From: Mesorhizobium sp. WSM3859 | GTDB taxonomy: Bacteria; Pseudomonadota; Alphaproteobacteria; Rhizobiales; Rhizobiaceae | Assembly: GCF_002295065.1 (NCBI RefSeq) | Contig: NZ_NSGG01000001.1 | Location: forward strand, 695,794-759,793 | Reading direction: 5' to 3' | DNA length: 64,000 nucleotides | Shown here: piece by piece, positions 44,579 through 55,348 of the stretch | How positions within the stretch are numbered: position 1 is the first letter of the stretch | Layout of the letters: every line of letters begins with the position of its first letter | Position numbers and translations under genes: made by a program | Notes under the pieces: generated by a model | What the model saw: the letters and a program-made list of their open reading frames with translations, nothing else | The model's database searches: none | What the model was told of the DNA's origin: nothing

Positions 44579-45621
44579 GCGGCGTTCTCCTTGCCCGGGC
44601 CGGATTTGGAGTCGCGTGCCGCGACCAGATCCGCAGCCAGCGCTCGGACCTCCACTATGTCGATGCCTTTCAGCTCGGCGATGCGGTCCTGCGGCAAGTT
44701 CGACAGGCCGGTGCAGGCGCCGGCCATGCCGGCGGCAATCGCCCCGATCGTGTCGGTGTCGCCGCCGAGATTGGCGGCGATCACGGCAGCCCGCCATGCA
44801 TCTCCCTGCGCGACCTCGAGCACCGCGAACGCGGCCGGCACCGATTCCTGGCTGGCGACGCCGGTGCCGATCAGGTCGACGATCAGTGTGATGGCTTCCT
44901 TCTCCGCCTTGCCGCGGACAAGCTCCTGCGCCCAGAGGATGCGCGCGGCGATGTCGCCGCCGGTGACCCAATGGCCAAGCGTGGCGCCAAGTCTTGCCGC
45001 TGCGACCCCGTGACCGGAAGCGGCGCGCCAGTCGCCGCCCGAAATGCCAAGACTGACTGCAGCGGCAACGGCACTGGCGGAAGCTATTGCGATGGATGTG
45101 TTGTGCGTGGCCCGGCAGGTTTCCGCCACCTTGGCGACCAGTGCGCCAAGCGGCTCCGGCGGCGTCATGATACCGACCGGCGCGATGCGCATTGCAGCGC
45201 CGTTAGTGTCGCCGCCGCGCCCGGCCTCTTCCGCCGGCACGCCGCTGTTGATGGCGTCGATGGCGCGCTTGGTCGATGGTCCGAGCAGGTCATAGCTGCC
45301 ACGCGCCTTGACGTCGCGCTCCCAGCCGAGCAGCGCGTTGACCCAGCGCGCATGGTCGAAGCGGTCGCCGGACTCGACAAGGATGCGGCCAAGCAGCAGC
45401 GCCTGCTCGGTGTCGTCGGTGATCGCGCCGGCCGGCAGCCCCTTCGACACCGGGTGATCGGCGGCGGGCGCGACGAAATCCTCGACATGGCCGTAAAGCT
45501 CGGCGATGCGGGCCGGCGACAGAAGCTGCGTCGGCATGCCCAGCGCATCGCCAAGCGCCCCGCCGACCAGCGCGCCCATTGCCCGATCGCCGATTGTTCG
45601 ATCGCTCTCCTCTCCCGCCAT
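44575..45621 (-). CDS. ADP-ribosylglycohydrolase-family protein
   Basis: This 348-residue all-helical hydrolase has the two metal-binding signatures of the ARH/DraG family: TDDT (68-71) in AGAITDDTEQALLL and GGDTDTIGAIA (D288, D290, T291). The opening GALVGGALGDALGMP is also standard. Family members cleave N- or O-glycosidic bonds to ADP-ribose; others act on small glycosides. Setting in an importer operon with a ribokinase-like enzyme favours cleavage of an imported ribosyl compound rather than protein de-ADP-ribosylation. The active-site residues look intact. It starts just after the regulator stop (TGAGCATG). Confidence 0.9.
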   Translation of the reverse strand: MAGEESDRTIGDRAMGALVGGALGDALGMPTQLLSPARIAELYGHVEDFVAPAADHPVSKGLPAGAITDDTEQALLLGRILVESGDRFDHARWVNALLGWERDVKARGSYDLLGPSTKRAIDAINSGVPAEEAGRGGDTNGAAMRIAPVGIMTPPEPLGALVAKVAETCRATHNTSIAIASASAVAAAVSLGISGGDWRAASGHGVAAARLGATLGHWVTGGDIAARILWAQELVRGKAEKEAITLIVDLIGTGVASQESVPAAFAVLEVAQGDAWRAAVIAANLGGDTDTIGAIAAGMAGACTGLSNLPQDRIAELKGIDIVEVRALAADLVAARDSKSGPGKENAA

Positions 45622-45623
45622 GC

Positions 45624-46349
45624 TCAGAACTCCAGATGCAGCGCGAAATGCGCGGGGTTGAGCAGGCTGGTGACGAATTCGATGGCGCGCCCGTCGGCGG
45701 CGCGCGTCAGCCGGCGCGTGCGCAGGAACGGCGTGCCAGGCGCGCAGGCGAGGATGGCGGCGTCGGCCGCGCTCAGCATCTCGATGTCGACCCATTCCTC
45801 GCCGTGGTCGGGCACCAGCCCCGCCCCGCGCAGTGTCTGGTGCAGCGTGCCTTCGCGCAGGCCCCGCAACGGTATGTCTTCCAGTTCCGGCGACAGCGGC
45901 AGGCGGCTGCGCTCGATCGAGATGGCGTGGCCGTCATCGGCATTGGTGCGGGCGCGGTCTACGGCGATGAAGGAGGGGCCCTCGACGCCTAGCCTTGCCG
46001 CTAGTTCCGCGTCCTCGATGATCTCGAGCCGCAAGGTGCGGGTCTCGGCATTGGCGCCGGCATTGGCGAGCGCGCGCGACCAGCCGATCGCGTCGTCGAC
46101 CGGCATGCCGTCGAAGGTCACGAAGGAACCGATGCCGACCTTGGTGGTGATGAGGCCCCGGCTGGAGAGTTCTTCCAACCCTTTGCGAACCGTGTTGCGG
46201 CTGACGGAGAAGCGCTGAACGAGCTCGTTCTCGCTCTGCAGGCGGTCGCCGAAACCGAGCACGCCGGAGCGTATCTCATGTTCCAGAACCGTTGCGATCT
46301 GCTCGGGCTTGCCCGTGCCGGGAGAGAGCTGCATCGCGCCACGGGCCAT
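45624..46349 (-). CDS. GntR-family regulator, HutC (UTRA) subfamily
   Basis: This 241-residue regulator has an N-terminal winged helix (IRSGVLGFGDRLQSENELVQRFSVSRNTVRKGLEELSSRGLI, about residues 27-68) and a C-terminal UTRA ligand-binding domain (about 95-235, including ISIERSRLPLSPEL and PFLRTRRLTRAADGRAIEFVTSLL). It heads the operon with the ARH hydrolase, kinase and importer, and tandem CCTGTTCAAT repeats lie directly upstream. It is therefore very likely the local, self-controlling regulator that senses the imported compound or its product. Confidence 0.9.
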   Translation of the reverse strand: MARGAMQLSPGTGKPEQIATVLEHEIRSGVLGFGDRLQSENELVQRFSVSRNTVRKGLEELSSRGLITTKVGIGSFVTFDGMPVDDAIGWSRALANAGANAETRTLRLEIIEDAELAARLGVEGPSFIAVDRARTNADDGHAISIERSRLPLSPELEDIPLRGLREGTLHQTLRGAGLVPDHGEEWVDIEMLSAADAAILACAPGTPFLRTRRLTRAADGRAIEFVTSLLNPAHFALHLEF

Positions 46350-46356
46350 ATCGATA

Positions 46357-46389
46357 CCTGTTCAATGAACCTGTATAACCCTGTTCAAT
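46357..46389. promoter_or_regulatory. Tandem operator-like repeats upstream of the HutC regulator
   Basis: CCTGTTCAAT occurs at 46357-46366 and 46380-46389, with CCTGTATAAC in between (from 46370). The first copy begins 8 bases upstream of the regulator start, so the repeats overlap its promoter and leader. Inference: binding sites for the regulator itself. Confidence 0.6.
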
Positions 46390-46486
46390 ATCGTATCTGA
46401 AATGAAGCGTCAACGGCTAGGTCCTTCTTCCGGTCACTACACCGGGCAATCGCGTATGGGCTTATCGGCGAAGGCCAACGCAACGC

Positions 46487-46589
46487 CGTCATCCTCGGGC
46501 TTGTCCCGAGGATCCGCCGTCGCATGCGGATAATAGCGCGACTAGCTCAGAGAGGCCGGTAGATCCTCGGGACAGGCCCGAGGATGACG
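46487..46589. repeat. Inverted repeat, family D
   Basis: A 28-base arm (46487-46514, with CGTCATCCTCGGGCTTGTCC at its start) recurs inverted at 46562-46589 with one mismatch. Each arm is itself a small hairpin (CCTCGGG..CCCGAGG). The wider region has a further outer symmetry (GCAATCGCGTATG near 46446 and CATATGCGACTGCC near 46621). It occupies the 361-base gap between the two divergently placed regulator genes, where no gene is visible. Confidence 0.75.
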
Positions 46590-46710
46590 CCAACTAAGGT
46601 ATGCCGGTTATCCGAACTCGCATATGCGACTGCCCTAGTCCCTATTATACGGGAGACCCGCCCGGCAGGGCGATCAGGGGGCAGCGCCCGACTTCGGGCG
46701 GTCTTGCTGC

Positions 46711-47493
46711 TCAAACGAAGAAGAACTCTTCCACCCGCTGCTTGGCCTGCCGCAGCACCGGCAGGATGTCGCGCTCCATCGCCTCGACCGAGAAACGCGC
46801 CGACTGCGTCGAGACATTGATGGCGGCCACTGTGCGGCCGGCGCGATCGACGATCGGCACCGCGATTGAGCGCAGGCCGAGCTCCAATTCCTCGTCGACG
46901 ACGGCGAAGCCCTCCGCTCTTGCCTTGTCGATGGCCTTGCCGAGCGCGGCGCGGCCGGTGATCGTCTTCGGCGTTCGCCGCTCGATCGTCGCTTGCGCCA
47001 GGAAGGTCTTCAAGTCATCCGCCGACAGGCCGGAAAGCAGCACGCGCCCCATCGACGTGCAATAAGCCGGCAGCCTGGTGCCGACATCGAGCGCGACGCT
47101 TAAGATTCGCCGCCCGGGGATGCGCGCGACATAGACGACGTCCTCGCCCGAGAGCACAGCGGCGTTGCAGGCTTCGTCGAATTTCTCGGCCACCTCGCGC
47201 ATGATGGGCGCGGCGAAGGTCCAGAGCGAGGCGCCGCCGAGCCAGGTCCGTGCAACCGTCAAAAGGCGCGGCGACAGCGAGAACAGCCGGCCGGATTGCG
47301 TCGCATAGCCCGTGGCGACCAATGTCAGCAGAAAGCGGCGGGCGCCCGCACGGGTCAGGCCGGCCTCCTCCGCCATCTCGGTCAGCGTCATGCCTTCGGG
47401 ATGGCGCGCGAGGATTTCCATCACCGCCAGGCCGCGCTCCAGCGAACCGACATGGTCGCGTGAGCCAGCTTCATCGTCCGCCACCGCTTCCAT
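46711..47493 (-). CDS. pcaR: IclR-family regulator of the pca genes (PcaR/PobR-type)
   Basis: This 260-residue regulator has an N-terminal winged helix (GSLERGLAVMEILARHPEGMTLTEMAEEAGLTRAGARRFLLTLVATGY) and a C-terminal IclR effector domain (about 80-255, RILSVALDVGTRLPAYCTSMGRVLLS). The sequence is of the PcaR/PobR/PcaU branch that responds to beta-ketoadipate or related acids. I chose ATG 47493, with GGGAG upstream; a TTG at 47508 would add five residues. It is divergent from pcaIJF with a palindromic site between, so it very likely activates those genes. Confidence 0.88.
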   Translation of the reverse strand: MEAVADDEAGSRDHVGSLERGLAVMEILARHPEGMTLTEMAEEAGLTRAGARRFLLTLVATGYATQSGRLFSLSPRLLTVARTWLGGASLWTFAAPIMREVAEKFDEACNAAVLSGEDVVYVARIPGRRILSVALDVGTRLPAYCTSMGRVLLSGLSADDLKTFLAQATIERRTPKTITGRAALGKAIDKARAEGFAVVDEELELGLRSIAVPIVDRAGRTVAAINVSTQSARFSVEAMERDILPVLRQAKQRVEEFFFV

Positions 47494-47546
47494 GACATTG
47501 ACTCCCAACCCGGGTCAGATTAAAAAGTATCACATATCAAACATAT

Positions 47547-47561
47547 GTTCGCAATGCGAAC
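47547..47561. promoter_or_regulatory. Putative PcaR binding site
   Basis: GTTCGCAATGCGAAC is a perfect palindrome (7-base arms, one central base) located 25 bases upstream of pcaI and 53 upstream of pcaR. It resembles the GTTCG..CG.AC-type boxes bound by PcaR/PobR-class IclR regulators. Confidence 0.72.
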
Positions 47562-47586
47562 TTTTCTGATTTGTCGGAGTTTGGAA

Positions 47587-48444
47587 ATGGTGAAGTTTCT
47601 GCCGCTGAAGGAAGCCGTCGCGGAGAACCTGCACGATGGCAACACAGTGGCCTTCGAAGGCTTCACCCATCTGATCCCCACCGCCGCCGCGCATGAGGCG
47701 ATCCGCCAGGGTTTTCGCGACCTGACGCTGATCCGCATGACGCCGGACCTGATCTACGACCAGATGATCGGCATGGGCATGGCGAGGAAGATCGTCTTCT
47801 CCTATGTCGGCAATCCGGGCGTCGGCCTGCTCAGGCGCGCCCGCGACGCCATCGAGAACGGCTTTCCGCATGCCATCGAGGTCGAAGAGCACAGCCACGC
47901 CGGCATGGCCAACGCCTATGAGGCGGGCGCCGCCGGCCTGCCCTGCGCGGTGTTCCGCGGCTATCGCGGCGCCGGTCTCGCCGCGGTCAATCCGAACATC
48001 AAATCGGTCACCTGCCCCTTCACTGGCGAGGTGCTGGCCGCCGTCCCGGCGATAAGGCCAGATGCCACCTTCATCCACGCGCAGAAGGCGGACCGGAAAG
48101 GCAATGTGCTGGTCGAGGGCATCATCGGCATCCAGAAGGAAGCAGTGCTGGCGGCAAAGCGCGCGGTGGTGACGGTCGAGGAAGTGGTCGACAATTTCGA
48201 CGACCTCCACCCCAACCTCACCGTGCTGCCGAACTGGACGATCGCGGCGATTTCCGTCGTGCCGGGCGGCTCGCACCCGTCCTACACGCATGGCTATTAT
48301 GAGCGCGACAACGCCGCCTATCTCGAATGGGACGAGATCGCCGCCGACCGCGACCGCTTCCAGGCGTGGATGCAGAAGAATGTCATCGAGAGCAGCCCCG
48401 ACGACTTTGCCGGCCGCGTCGGACATCTGAGGAAAGCCGCATGA
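47587..48444 (+). CDS. pcaI: 3-oxoadipate CoA-transferase subunit A
   Basis: This 285-residue protein is the alpha subunit of the enzyme that moves CoA from succinyl-CoA to beta-ketoadipate. Family segments include DGNTVAFEGFTHLIPTAAAHEAIRQG, GNPGVGLLRRARDAIENG and FIHAQKADRKGNVLVEG. I chose ATG 47587 with GGAG upstream (GTCGGAGTTTGGAA). It is slightly longer than many enteric-type alpha subunits but has the usual size for the rhizobial PcaI type. Its stop overlaps the pcaJ start (ATGA). Confidence 0.94.
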   Translation: MVKFLPLKEAVAENLHDGNTVAFEGFTHLIPTAAAHEAIRQGFRDLTLIRMTPDLIYDQMIGMGMARKIVFSYVGNPGVGLLRRARDAIENGFPHAIEVEEHSHAGMANAYEAGAAGLPCAVFRGYRGAGLAAVNPNIKSVTCPFTGEVLAAVPAIRPDATFIHAQKADRKGNVLVEGIIGIQKEAVLAAKRAVVTVEEVVDNFDDLHPNLTVLPNWTIAAISVVPGGSHPSYTHGYYERDNAAYLEWDEIAADRDRFQAWMQKNVIESSPDDFAGRVGHLRKAA

Positions 48445-49238
48445 GCGACACGAAGGGCTTCACCCCCAACGAGATGATGACGATCGCCGCCAGCCGCGCC
48501 TTGAAAAGCGACGATGTCTGCTTCGTCGGCATCGGCGCGCCATCGGCCGCCTGCAACGTCGCGCGACTGACGCACGCGCCCGACATCACGCTGATCTATG
48601 AGAGCGGCACCATCGGCACCGCGCCCGACGTCTTGCCGCTGTCGATCGGCGACGGCGAGTTGTGCGAGACGGCGGTCACCACCGTTGCGGTGCCGGAGAT
48701 GTTCCGCTACTGGCTGCAGGGCGGCCGCATCTCGATCGGCTTCCTGGGCGCCGCGCAGCTCGACAGGTTCGGCAACATCAACACCACCGTCATCGGCGAC
48801 TATGCGCATCCCAAGACCCGCCTGCCCGGCGGCGGCGGCGCGCCGGAGATCGCCACCTCATCGAGGCAGGTCTACATCACCATGGCCCAGTCGAAGCGCG
48901 GCATGGTCGAGAAGATCGACTTCTTCACCTCATTCGGCCATGGCGAAGGCGGCGACCACCGCAAACGGCTCGGCATCGACACCGCCGGCCCGACGCTTCT
49001 GATCACCGACCTCGCCATCTGGAAGCCGGACCCGGTAACCAAGGAATTCACCGTGGTGTCGCTGCATCCAGGCGTCAGCCGCGAGCAGGTGCAGGAAACT
49101 TGTGGCTGGATCGTAAAATTCGCCGAGGCCCTTGACGAGACACCGGCGCCGACGGAACTCGAGCTGAGAACATTGCGCGACCTGCAGGCCCGCACCAAGG
49201 CGGCGCATCAAGGGACCGCCAAAGGGAAAGCTGCGTAA
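48441..49238 (+). CDS. pcaJ: 3-oxoadipate CoA-transferase subunit B
   Basis: This 265-residue beta subunit carries the catalytic glutamate in YESGTIG (E54), which forms the glutamyl-CoA thioester. Further family features are the GFLGAAQLDRFGNINTTVIGDY and RLPGGGGAPEIATS segments. It is translationally coupled to pcaI and followed directly by pcaF, with TAA and ATG adjacent. It works in the cytoplasm as an alpha2-beta2-type complex with PcaI. Confidence 0.95.
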   Translation: MSDTKGFTPNEMMTIAASRALKSDDVCFVGIGAPSAACNVARLTHAPDITLIYESGTIGTAPDVLPLSIGDGELCETAVTTVAVPEMFRYWLQGGRISIGFLGAAQLDRFGNINTTVIGDYAHPKTRLPGGGGAPEIATSSRQVYITMAQSKRGMVEKIDFFTSFGHGEGGDHRKRLGIDTAGPTLLITDLAIWKPDPVTKEFTVVSLHPGVSREQVQETCGWIVKFAEALDETPAPTELELRTLRDLQARTKAAHQGTAKGKAA

Positions 49239-50444
49239 ATGGCTGAAGCCTATATCTGCGACTACATCCGCACGCCCATCGGCCGCTTCGGCGGTTCGTT
49301 GTCCTCCGTGCGCGCCGACGATCTCGGCGCTATCCCGTTGCGAGCGCTCGTGGAGCGCAACAAGGGTCTCGATTGGGCTGCCATCGACGACGTCGTCTAT
49401 GGCTGCGCCAATCAGGCCGGCGAGGACAACCGCAACGTGGCGCGCATGGCGCTGCTGCTGGCCGGCCTGCCTCAGGACATTCCCGGTTCGACGGTCAACC
49501 GCCTGTGCGGTTCGGGCATGGACGCCGTCACCATCGCCGCGCGCGCCATCAAGTCAGGCGAGGCCGAGCTGATGATCGCTGGCGGTGTGGAATCGATGAG
49601 CCGCGCGCCCTTCGTCATGCCGAAGGCCGACACGGCCTTCTCGCGCAATGCCGAGATCTACGACACCACCATCGGCTGGCGCTTCGTCAACCCGCTGATG
49701 AAGAAGCAGTATGGCGTCGATTCCATGCCGGAGACCGGCGAGAATGTCGCCGAGGATTTCTCCGTCTCACGCGCCGACCAGGACGCCTTCGCCGTCCGCA
49801 GCCAGGACAAGGCGGTGGCCGCGCAAGAGAATGGCCGGCTGGCGAAGGAGATCACGCCGGTGACCATCCCGCAGAGGAAGGGCGAGGCAATCGTCGTGTC
49901 GAAGGACGAGCATCCACGCGCCGGCACCACCATCGAAGCGCTGGCCAAATTGCCGACGCCGTTCCGCCAGGGCGGCACGGTCACCGCCGGCAATGCCTCC
50001 GGCGTTAATGACGGCGCGGCCGCTCTCATCATCGCATCCGAAGCAGCGGCGAAGAAGCACGGCCTGACGCCGATCGCCCGTATTCTCGGCGGCGCCGTCG
50101 CAGGCGTCGCGCCGCGCATCATGGGCATCGGACCGGCGCCGGCCACCAACAAGCTTTGCGCCCGCCTCGGCCTGACGCCCGAACAGTTCGACATCATCGA
50201 ATTGAACGAAGCCTTCGCCTCCCAAGGCATTGCCGTGCTCCGCCAACTCGGAATTTCCGAGAAGGCGGAGCATGTAAACCCGAATGGCGGCGCGATCGCG
50301 CTCGGTCATCCGCTCGGCATGTCAGGCGCACGCATCACCGGCACGGCGGCGCTGGAACTCAGCGAGCGCGGCGGCAAGCTGGCTTTGGCCACCATGTGCA
50401 TCGGCGTCGGCCAAGGCATCGCGATCGCGCTGGAGCGGGTTTGA
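49239..50444 (+). CDS. pcaF: 3-oxoadipyl-CoA thiolase
   Basis: This 401-residue thiolase cleaves beta-ketoadipyl-CoA to succinyl-CoA and acetyl-CoA, the last step of the pathway. The acylated cysteine is C90 in NRLCGSGMDAV; the second signature NPNGGAIALGHPLGMSGARI carries the active-site His, and LATMCIGVGQG the second Cys. Length and order (pcaIJF) are standard. The gene ends 13 bases before the convergent pobA stop. Confidence 0.96.
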   Translation: MAEAYICDYIRTPIGRFGGSLSSVRADDLGAIPLRALVERNKGLDWAAIDDVVYGCANQAGEDNRNVARMALLLAGLPQDIPGSTVNRLCGSGMDAVTIAARAIKSGEAELMIAGGVESMSRAPFVMPKADTAFSRNAEIYDTTIGWRFVNPLMKKQYGVDSMPETGENVAEDFSVSRADQDAFAVRSQDKAVAAQENGRLAKEITPVTIPQRKGEAIVVSKDEHPRAGTTIEALAKLPTPFRQGGTVTAGNASGVNDGAAALIIASEAAAKKHGLTPIARILGGAVAGVAPRIMGIGPAPATNKLCARLGLTPEQFDIIELNEAFASQGIAVLRQLGISEKAEHVNPNGGAIALGHPLGMSGARITGTAALELSERGGKLALATMCIGVGQGIAIALERV

Positions 50445-50457
50445 CCGCCCAGGCAGA

Positions 50458-52682
<2,225 letters not shown>

Positions 52683-52693
52683 ATTGGTTGCGG

Positions 52694-53308
52694 TCAGCTG
52701 TCGAAGAAGACCGTCTCCTTTTCGCCCTGCAGGTGGACATCGAAGACGTAAGTGTCGCCCTGGCGCTCGGCGATCAGCGTCGGCACGCGCAGGCGATGCT
52801 CGATGCGCGCCAGAATCGGATCCTCGGCATTGGCCTTTTCCTCATCCGAAAAATAGAGCCGGGTGTGCAGGCCGATATTGATGCCGCGCGCCACGATCCA
52901 CAGCGTGATATGCGGGGCCATCAGCCGGCCATCGCGGAACGGCACGCGGCCCGGCTTGATCGTATGGAACCGGCAGACGCCTGTTTCCATGTCGGTCGGC
53001 TGCCGGCCCCAGCCCAAAAAGTTGGGATCGGCCGTGCCGCGCAGCTCGGCCGGCGAATTGTAGAGCCCGCCGGCATCGGCCTGCCAGATCTCGACCAGTG
53101 CGTCTTTCAGCGGTGTGCCGGTGCCGTCGAGCACGCGGATGCGCAATTCAATGCGCTCGCCCTTGGTCTCGCTGTTGACCATCGTCGAGCCGAGGTCGCC
53201 CGCATAGACGCCGCCGATGCCGCAGAAATTCGGCGTCAGCCCGATATGCACATAGGGGCCGGCGGTCTGCGAAGGGCTTTCCTTCAGCCGGTCGAGCGAC
53301 TGCGCCAT
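52694..53308 (-). CDS. pcaG: Protocatechuate 3,4-dioxygenase alpha subunit
   Basis: This 204-residue subunit begins [24 protein letters not shown], followed by LVEIWQADAGGLY and GFGRQ-type beta-sandwich segments (FLGWGRQPTDMETGVCRFHTIKPG). The alpha subunit is structurally like PcaH but does not bind iron. ATG 53308 overlaps the pcaH stop (TGATG); a TTG three bases upstream is also in frame. It forms an alpha-beta heterodimer with PcaH that opens the protocatechuate ring. Confidence 0.95.
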   Translation of the reverse strand: MAQSLDRLKESPSQTAGPYVHIGLTPNFCGIGGVYAGDLGSTMVNSETKGERIELRIRVLDGTGTPLKDALVEIWQADAGGLYNSPAELRGTADPNFLGWGRQPTDMETGVCRFHTIKPGRVPFRDGRLMAPHITLWIVARGINIGLHTRLYFSDEEKANAEDPILARIEHRLRVPTLIAERQGDTYVFDVHLQGEKETVFFDS

Positions 53309-54060
53309 CAATTACCCTCCGGCCTGTTCTCGAACAGCGTCGAGCGGCGCCCACGCAGCACGATGTCGAACGTGTAGGCGAGCGCGTCCATCGGGATCGT
53401 CGCGTGCATGTCGAGCGCGGCGATCAGCGCCTCGACCGCCGCCTTGTTTGAAATGCCGCCGACGATCGGGCAGCGCCAGATCAGCGGATCGCCCTCGAAA
53501 TACATCTGCGTGATCAGCCGCTGCGCGAAGCCGTGGCCGAACACAGAAAAATGGATATGCGCCGGCCGCCAGTCATTCGGCCCGTTCGGCCAGGGATAAG
53601 GCCCGGGCCTGACCGTGCGAAAGGCGTAGCTGCCATCTTCGCCGGTGATCGTGCGGCCGCAGCCGTCGAAATTCGGATCGAGCGGTGCGAGATAGCCGTC
53701 CTTCTTGTGGCGGTAGCGGCCACCGGCATTGGCTTGCCAGAACTCGAGCAGCACGCCCGGCACGCCTTTGCCGCGCTCGTCGAGCACGTGCCCATGGACG
53801 ATGATGCGCTCACCGATGGCGCTCTCTCCGGCCTTGGCGAAATTGTGGATCAGGTCGTTGTCGAGCTCGCCGAGCATTGCGTGCCCGAACACCGGCCCGG
53901 TCAATTCCGACAGCGTGTTGTCGAACGACAAAAGCGCTTTCTGCGGCGAGCGCAGCACTGAGCTCTTGTAGTTCGGCGTGAAGGCCGGCGGATGCCACTG
54001 GCGGTCGCGTTGGAAGAAGGCGCCGGTTTCCGGCGAGCGGTTGGAGCCTCGCTCAGCCAT
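53308..54060 (-). CDS. pcaH: Protocatechuate 3,4-dioxygenase beta subunit
   Basis: This 250-residue catalytic subunit holds the non-haem Fe(III) ligands: Tyr116 (GGRYRH), Tyr155 (PGPYPW), His168 and His170 (RPAHIHF). The intradiol dioxygenase signature is complete. It cleaves protocatechuate to 3-carboxy-cis,cis-muconate. ATG 54060 overlaps the end of pcaC by 8 bases, and its stop overlaps pcaG, so the whole operon is tightly coupled. Confidence 0.96.
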   Translation of the reverse strand: MAERGSNRSPETGAFFQRDRQWHPPAFTPNYKSSVLRSPQKALLSFDNTLSELTGPVFGHAMLGELDNDLIHNFAKAGESAIGERIIVHGHVLDERGKGVPGVLLEFWQANAGGRYRHKKDGYLAPLDPNFDGCGRTITGEDGSYAFRTVRPGPYPWPNGPNDWRPAHIHFSVFGHGFAQRLITQMYFEGDPLIWRCPIVGGISNKAAVEALIAALDMHATIPMDALAYTFDIVLRGRRSTLFENRPEGN

Positions 54061-54451
54061 GGCCGGCTTCATCCATCTGCGCGAACACCTCCTTGGCGAT
54101 CTTGAAGGCGCGGTTGGCGGCCGGCACGCCGGCATAGATCGCGACATGCAGGAAGGCCTCGCAGATGTCGTCGCGCGATGCGCCGGTGTTGGCGGTAGCG
54201 CGCACATGCATGGCGACTTCCTCGTCATGGCCAAGTGCGGCAAGCAGCGCAAGCGTCACGATCGAGCGCTCGCGCTTCGACCAGCCGGGCCGCGCCCAAA
54301 CCGTTCCCCAGGCCGCTTCGGTGATCAGTTGCTGGAACGGCCGATCGAAATCGGTCGCCGCGTCCTCGGCGCGGTCGACATGGGGATCACCGAGCACGGA
54401 GCGGCGGACCTCGAGACCGGTCCGGTAGCGGTTCTTCGTGACATCATCCAT
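54053..54451 (-). CDS. pcaC: 4-carboxymuconolactone decarboxylase
   Basis: This 132-residue helical protein converts 4-carboxymuconolactone to 3-oxoadipate enol-lactone. Typical PcaC segments are [53 protein letters not shown] and [22 protein letters not shown]. It has no CxxC pair, unlike the AhpD-like protein encoded at 24729. Start overlaps the pcaD stop by 8 bases, and it precedes pcaH with an 8-base overlap. Confidence 0.95.
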   Translation of the reverse strand: MDDVTKNRYRTGLEVRRSVLGDPHVDRAEDAATDFDRPFQQLITEAAWGTVWARPGWSKRERSIVTLALLAALGHDEEVAMHVRATANTGASRDDICEAFLHVAIYAGVPAANRAFKIAKEVFAQMDEAGHG

Positions 54452-55256
54452 GAGCAGGCTTTCCCTCGGGCAACGAGGCGACGAAATCGCGGATCAAAGT
54501 GACGAGCGCTTCGGGCTGCTCGATGCACGGAATGTGTGCAGCGTTGCGGATCACTTCGAAGCGCGCACCTGGGATCAGTCCGGCCAGCGAGCGGACCAGC
54601 TCCGGCGGCGTCGAACCATCCTGGTCGCCGACGATGCAGATCGTCGGCACCGCGATGCGCCGCGCGCTGTCGGTGAAATCGGCATCGCGGACCGCTATAC
54701 AGGTGCCGATATAGCCAGGCAGCGCCTGTCGGGTCAGCATGTTGCGGCAGCCGGCCAGATCGGCCGCGCGCGCGGCGTGGAATTCCGGCGTGAACCACAC
54801 TTTCATGATGCCGTCGGCGATCGCCTCGATGCCGTCGCGCTCGATGGTTGCGATGCGCGTGTTCCAGCTCTCTGCGGTGCCTATCTTGTGCGCTGTGTCG
54901 CTGAGGATCAGCGCCTCTACACTTTTTGGATGGCGGGTATAGAGCCGCTGCGCGATCAGGCCGCCGACCGACAGGCCGTAGAGCACGACCTTCCCGAAAC
55001 CGAAATGATCGATGAGGCCCAGCAGGTCGTCGACATGGTCGTCGATGGAGCGCACGCCGCCGCCGACATCCGACAGCCCATGGCCGCGCTTGTCGTAGAC
55101 CAGCATCGGCATTTCGCCCGTCAGTTTCGCGACAACGTCGTCCCAGATGCGGAAGTCGGTGCCCAGTGAATTGATGAAGATGATCGGACGCGACGTGCCG
55201 GCCGCCTCGATATGGCGATGATGCAGCGTCACGCCGCCTATGCTGACAAATGGCAC
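54444..55256 (-). CDS. pcaD: 3-oxoadipate enol-lactonase
   Basis: This 270-residue alpha/beta hydrolase opens the enol-lactone to beta-ketoadipate. The nucleophile elbow is YGLSVGGL (Ser96), with GDQDGSTPP (acid region) and NAAHIPCIEQPE (catalytic His). I chose GTG 55256 because GGAGG stands at the right distance in the leader; an ATG at 55280 would place the ribosome site inside the gene. It is the first gene of the pcaDCHGB-pobA operon, under a PcaQ box at 55327-55342. Confidence 0.94.
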   Translation of the reverse strand: MPFVSIGGVTLHHRHIEAAGTSRPIIFINSLGTDFRIWDDVVAKLTGEMPMLVYDKRGHGLSDVGGGVRSIDDHVDDLLGLIDHFGFGKVVLYGLSVGGLIAQRLYTRHPKSVEALILSDTAHKIGTAESWNTRIATIERDGIEAIADGIMKVWFTPEFHAARAADLAGCRNMLTRQALPGYIGTCIAVRDADFTDSARRIAVPTICIVGDQDGSTPPELVRSLAGLIPGARFEVIRNAAHIPCIEQPEALVTLIRDFVASLPEGKPAHG

Positions 55257-55342
55257 GATTTCGATCCTCCGAAGCCACATTGCACGAGCCGTTTGGTTCG
55301 GTAAAATGATATTTTGCGGCGTTTCATTAACTCTGAGGTTAT
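55254..55342 (-). repeat. pcaD leader, inverted copy of the pcaM leader
   Basis: Read toward pcaD, this 89-base segment from PcaQ box to start codon is about 85% identical to 56294-56383 read toward pcaM. A 25-base stretch containing ATATCATTTTACCGAACC is identical, and the GGAGGATCGAAA ribosome site is kept. The two copies flank pcaQ in inverted orientation. Confidence 0.85.
55327..55342 (-). promoter_or_regulatory. PcaQ box of the pcaD operon
   Basis: On the minus strand the sequence reads ATAACC-TCAG-AGTTAA. It matches the ATAACC-N4-GGTTAA motif reported for PcaQ in Sinorhizobium meliloti with one base different. It lies between divergent pcaD and pcaQ, close to the pcaQ start at 55349, so it may serve both. 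Confidence 0.82.
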
Positions 55343-55348
55343 CGAACC

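Noticed and set aside
46430..46710. CRISPR array
   Set aside because: The repeated unit is one inverted pair without regular direct repeats and spacers.
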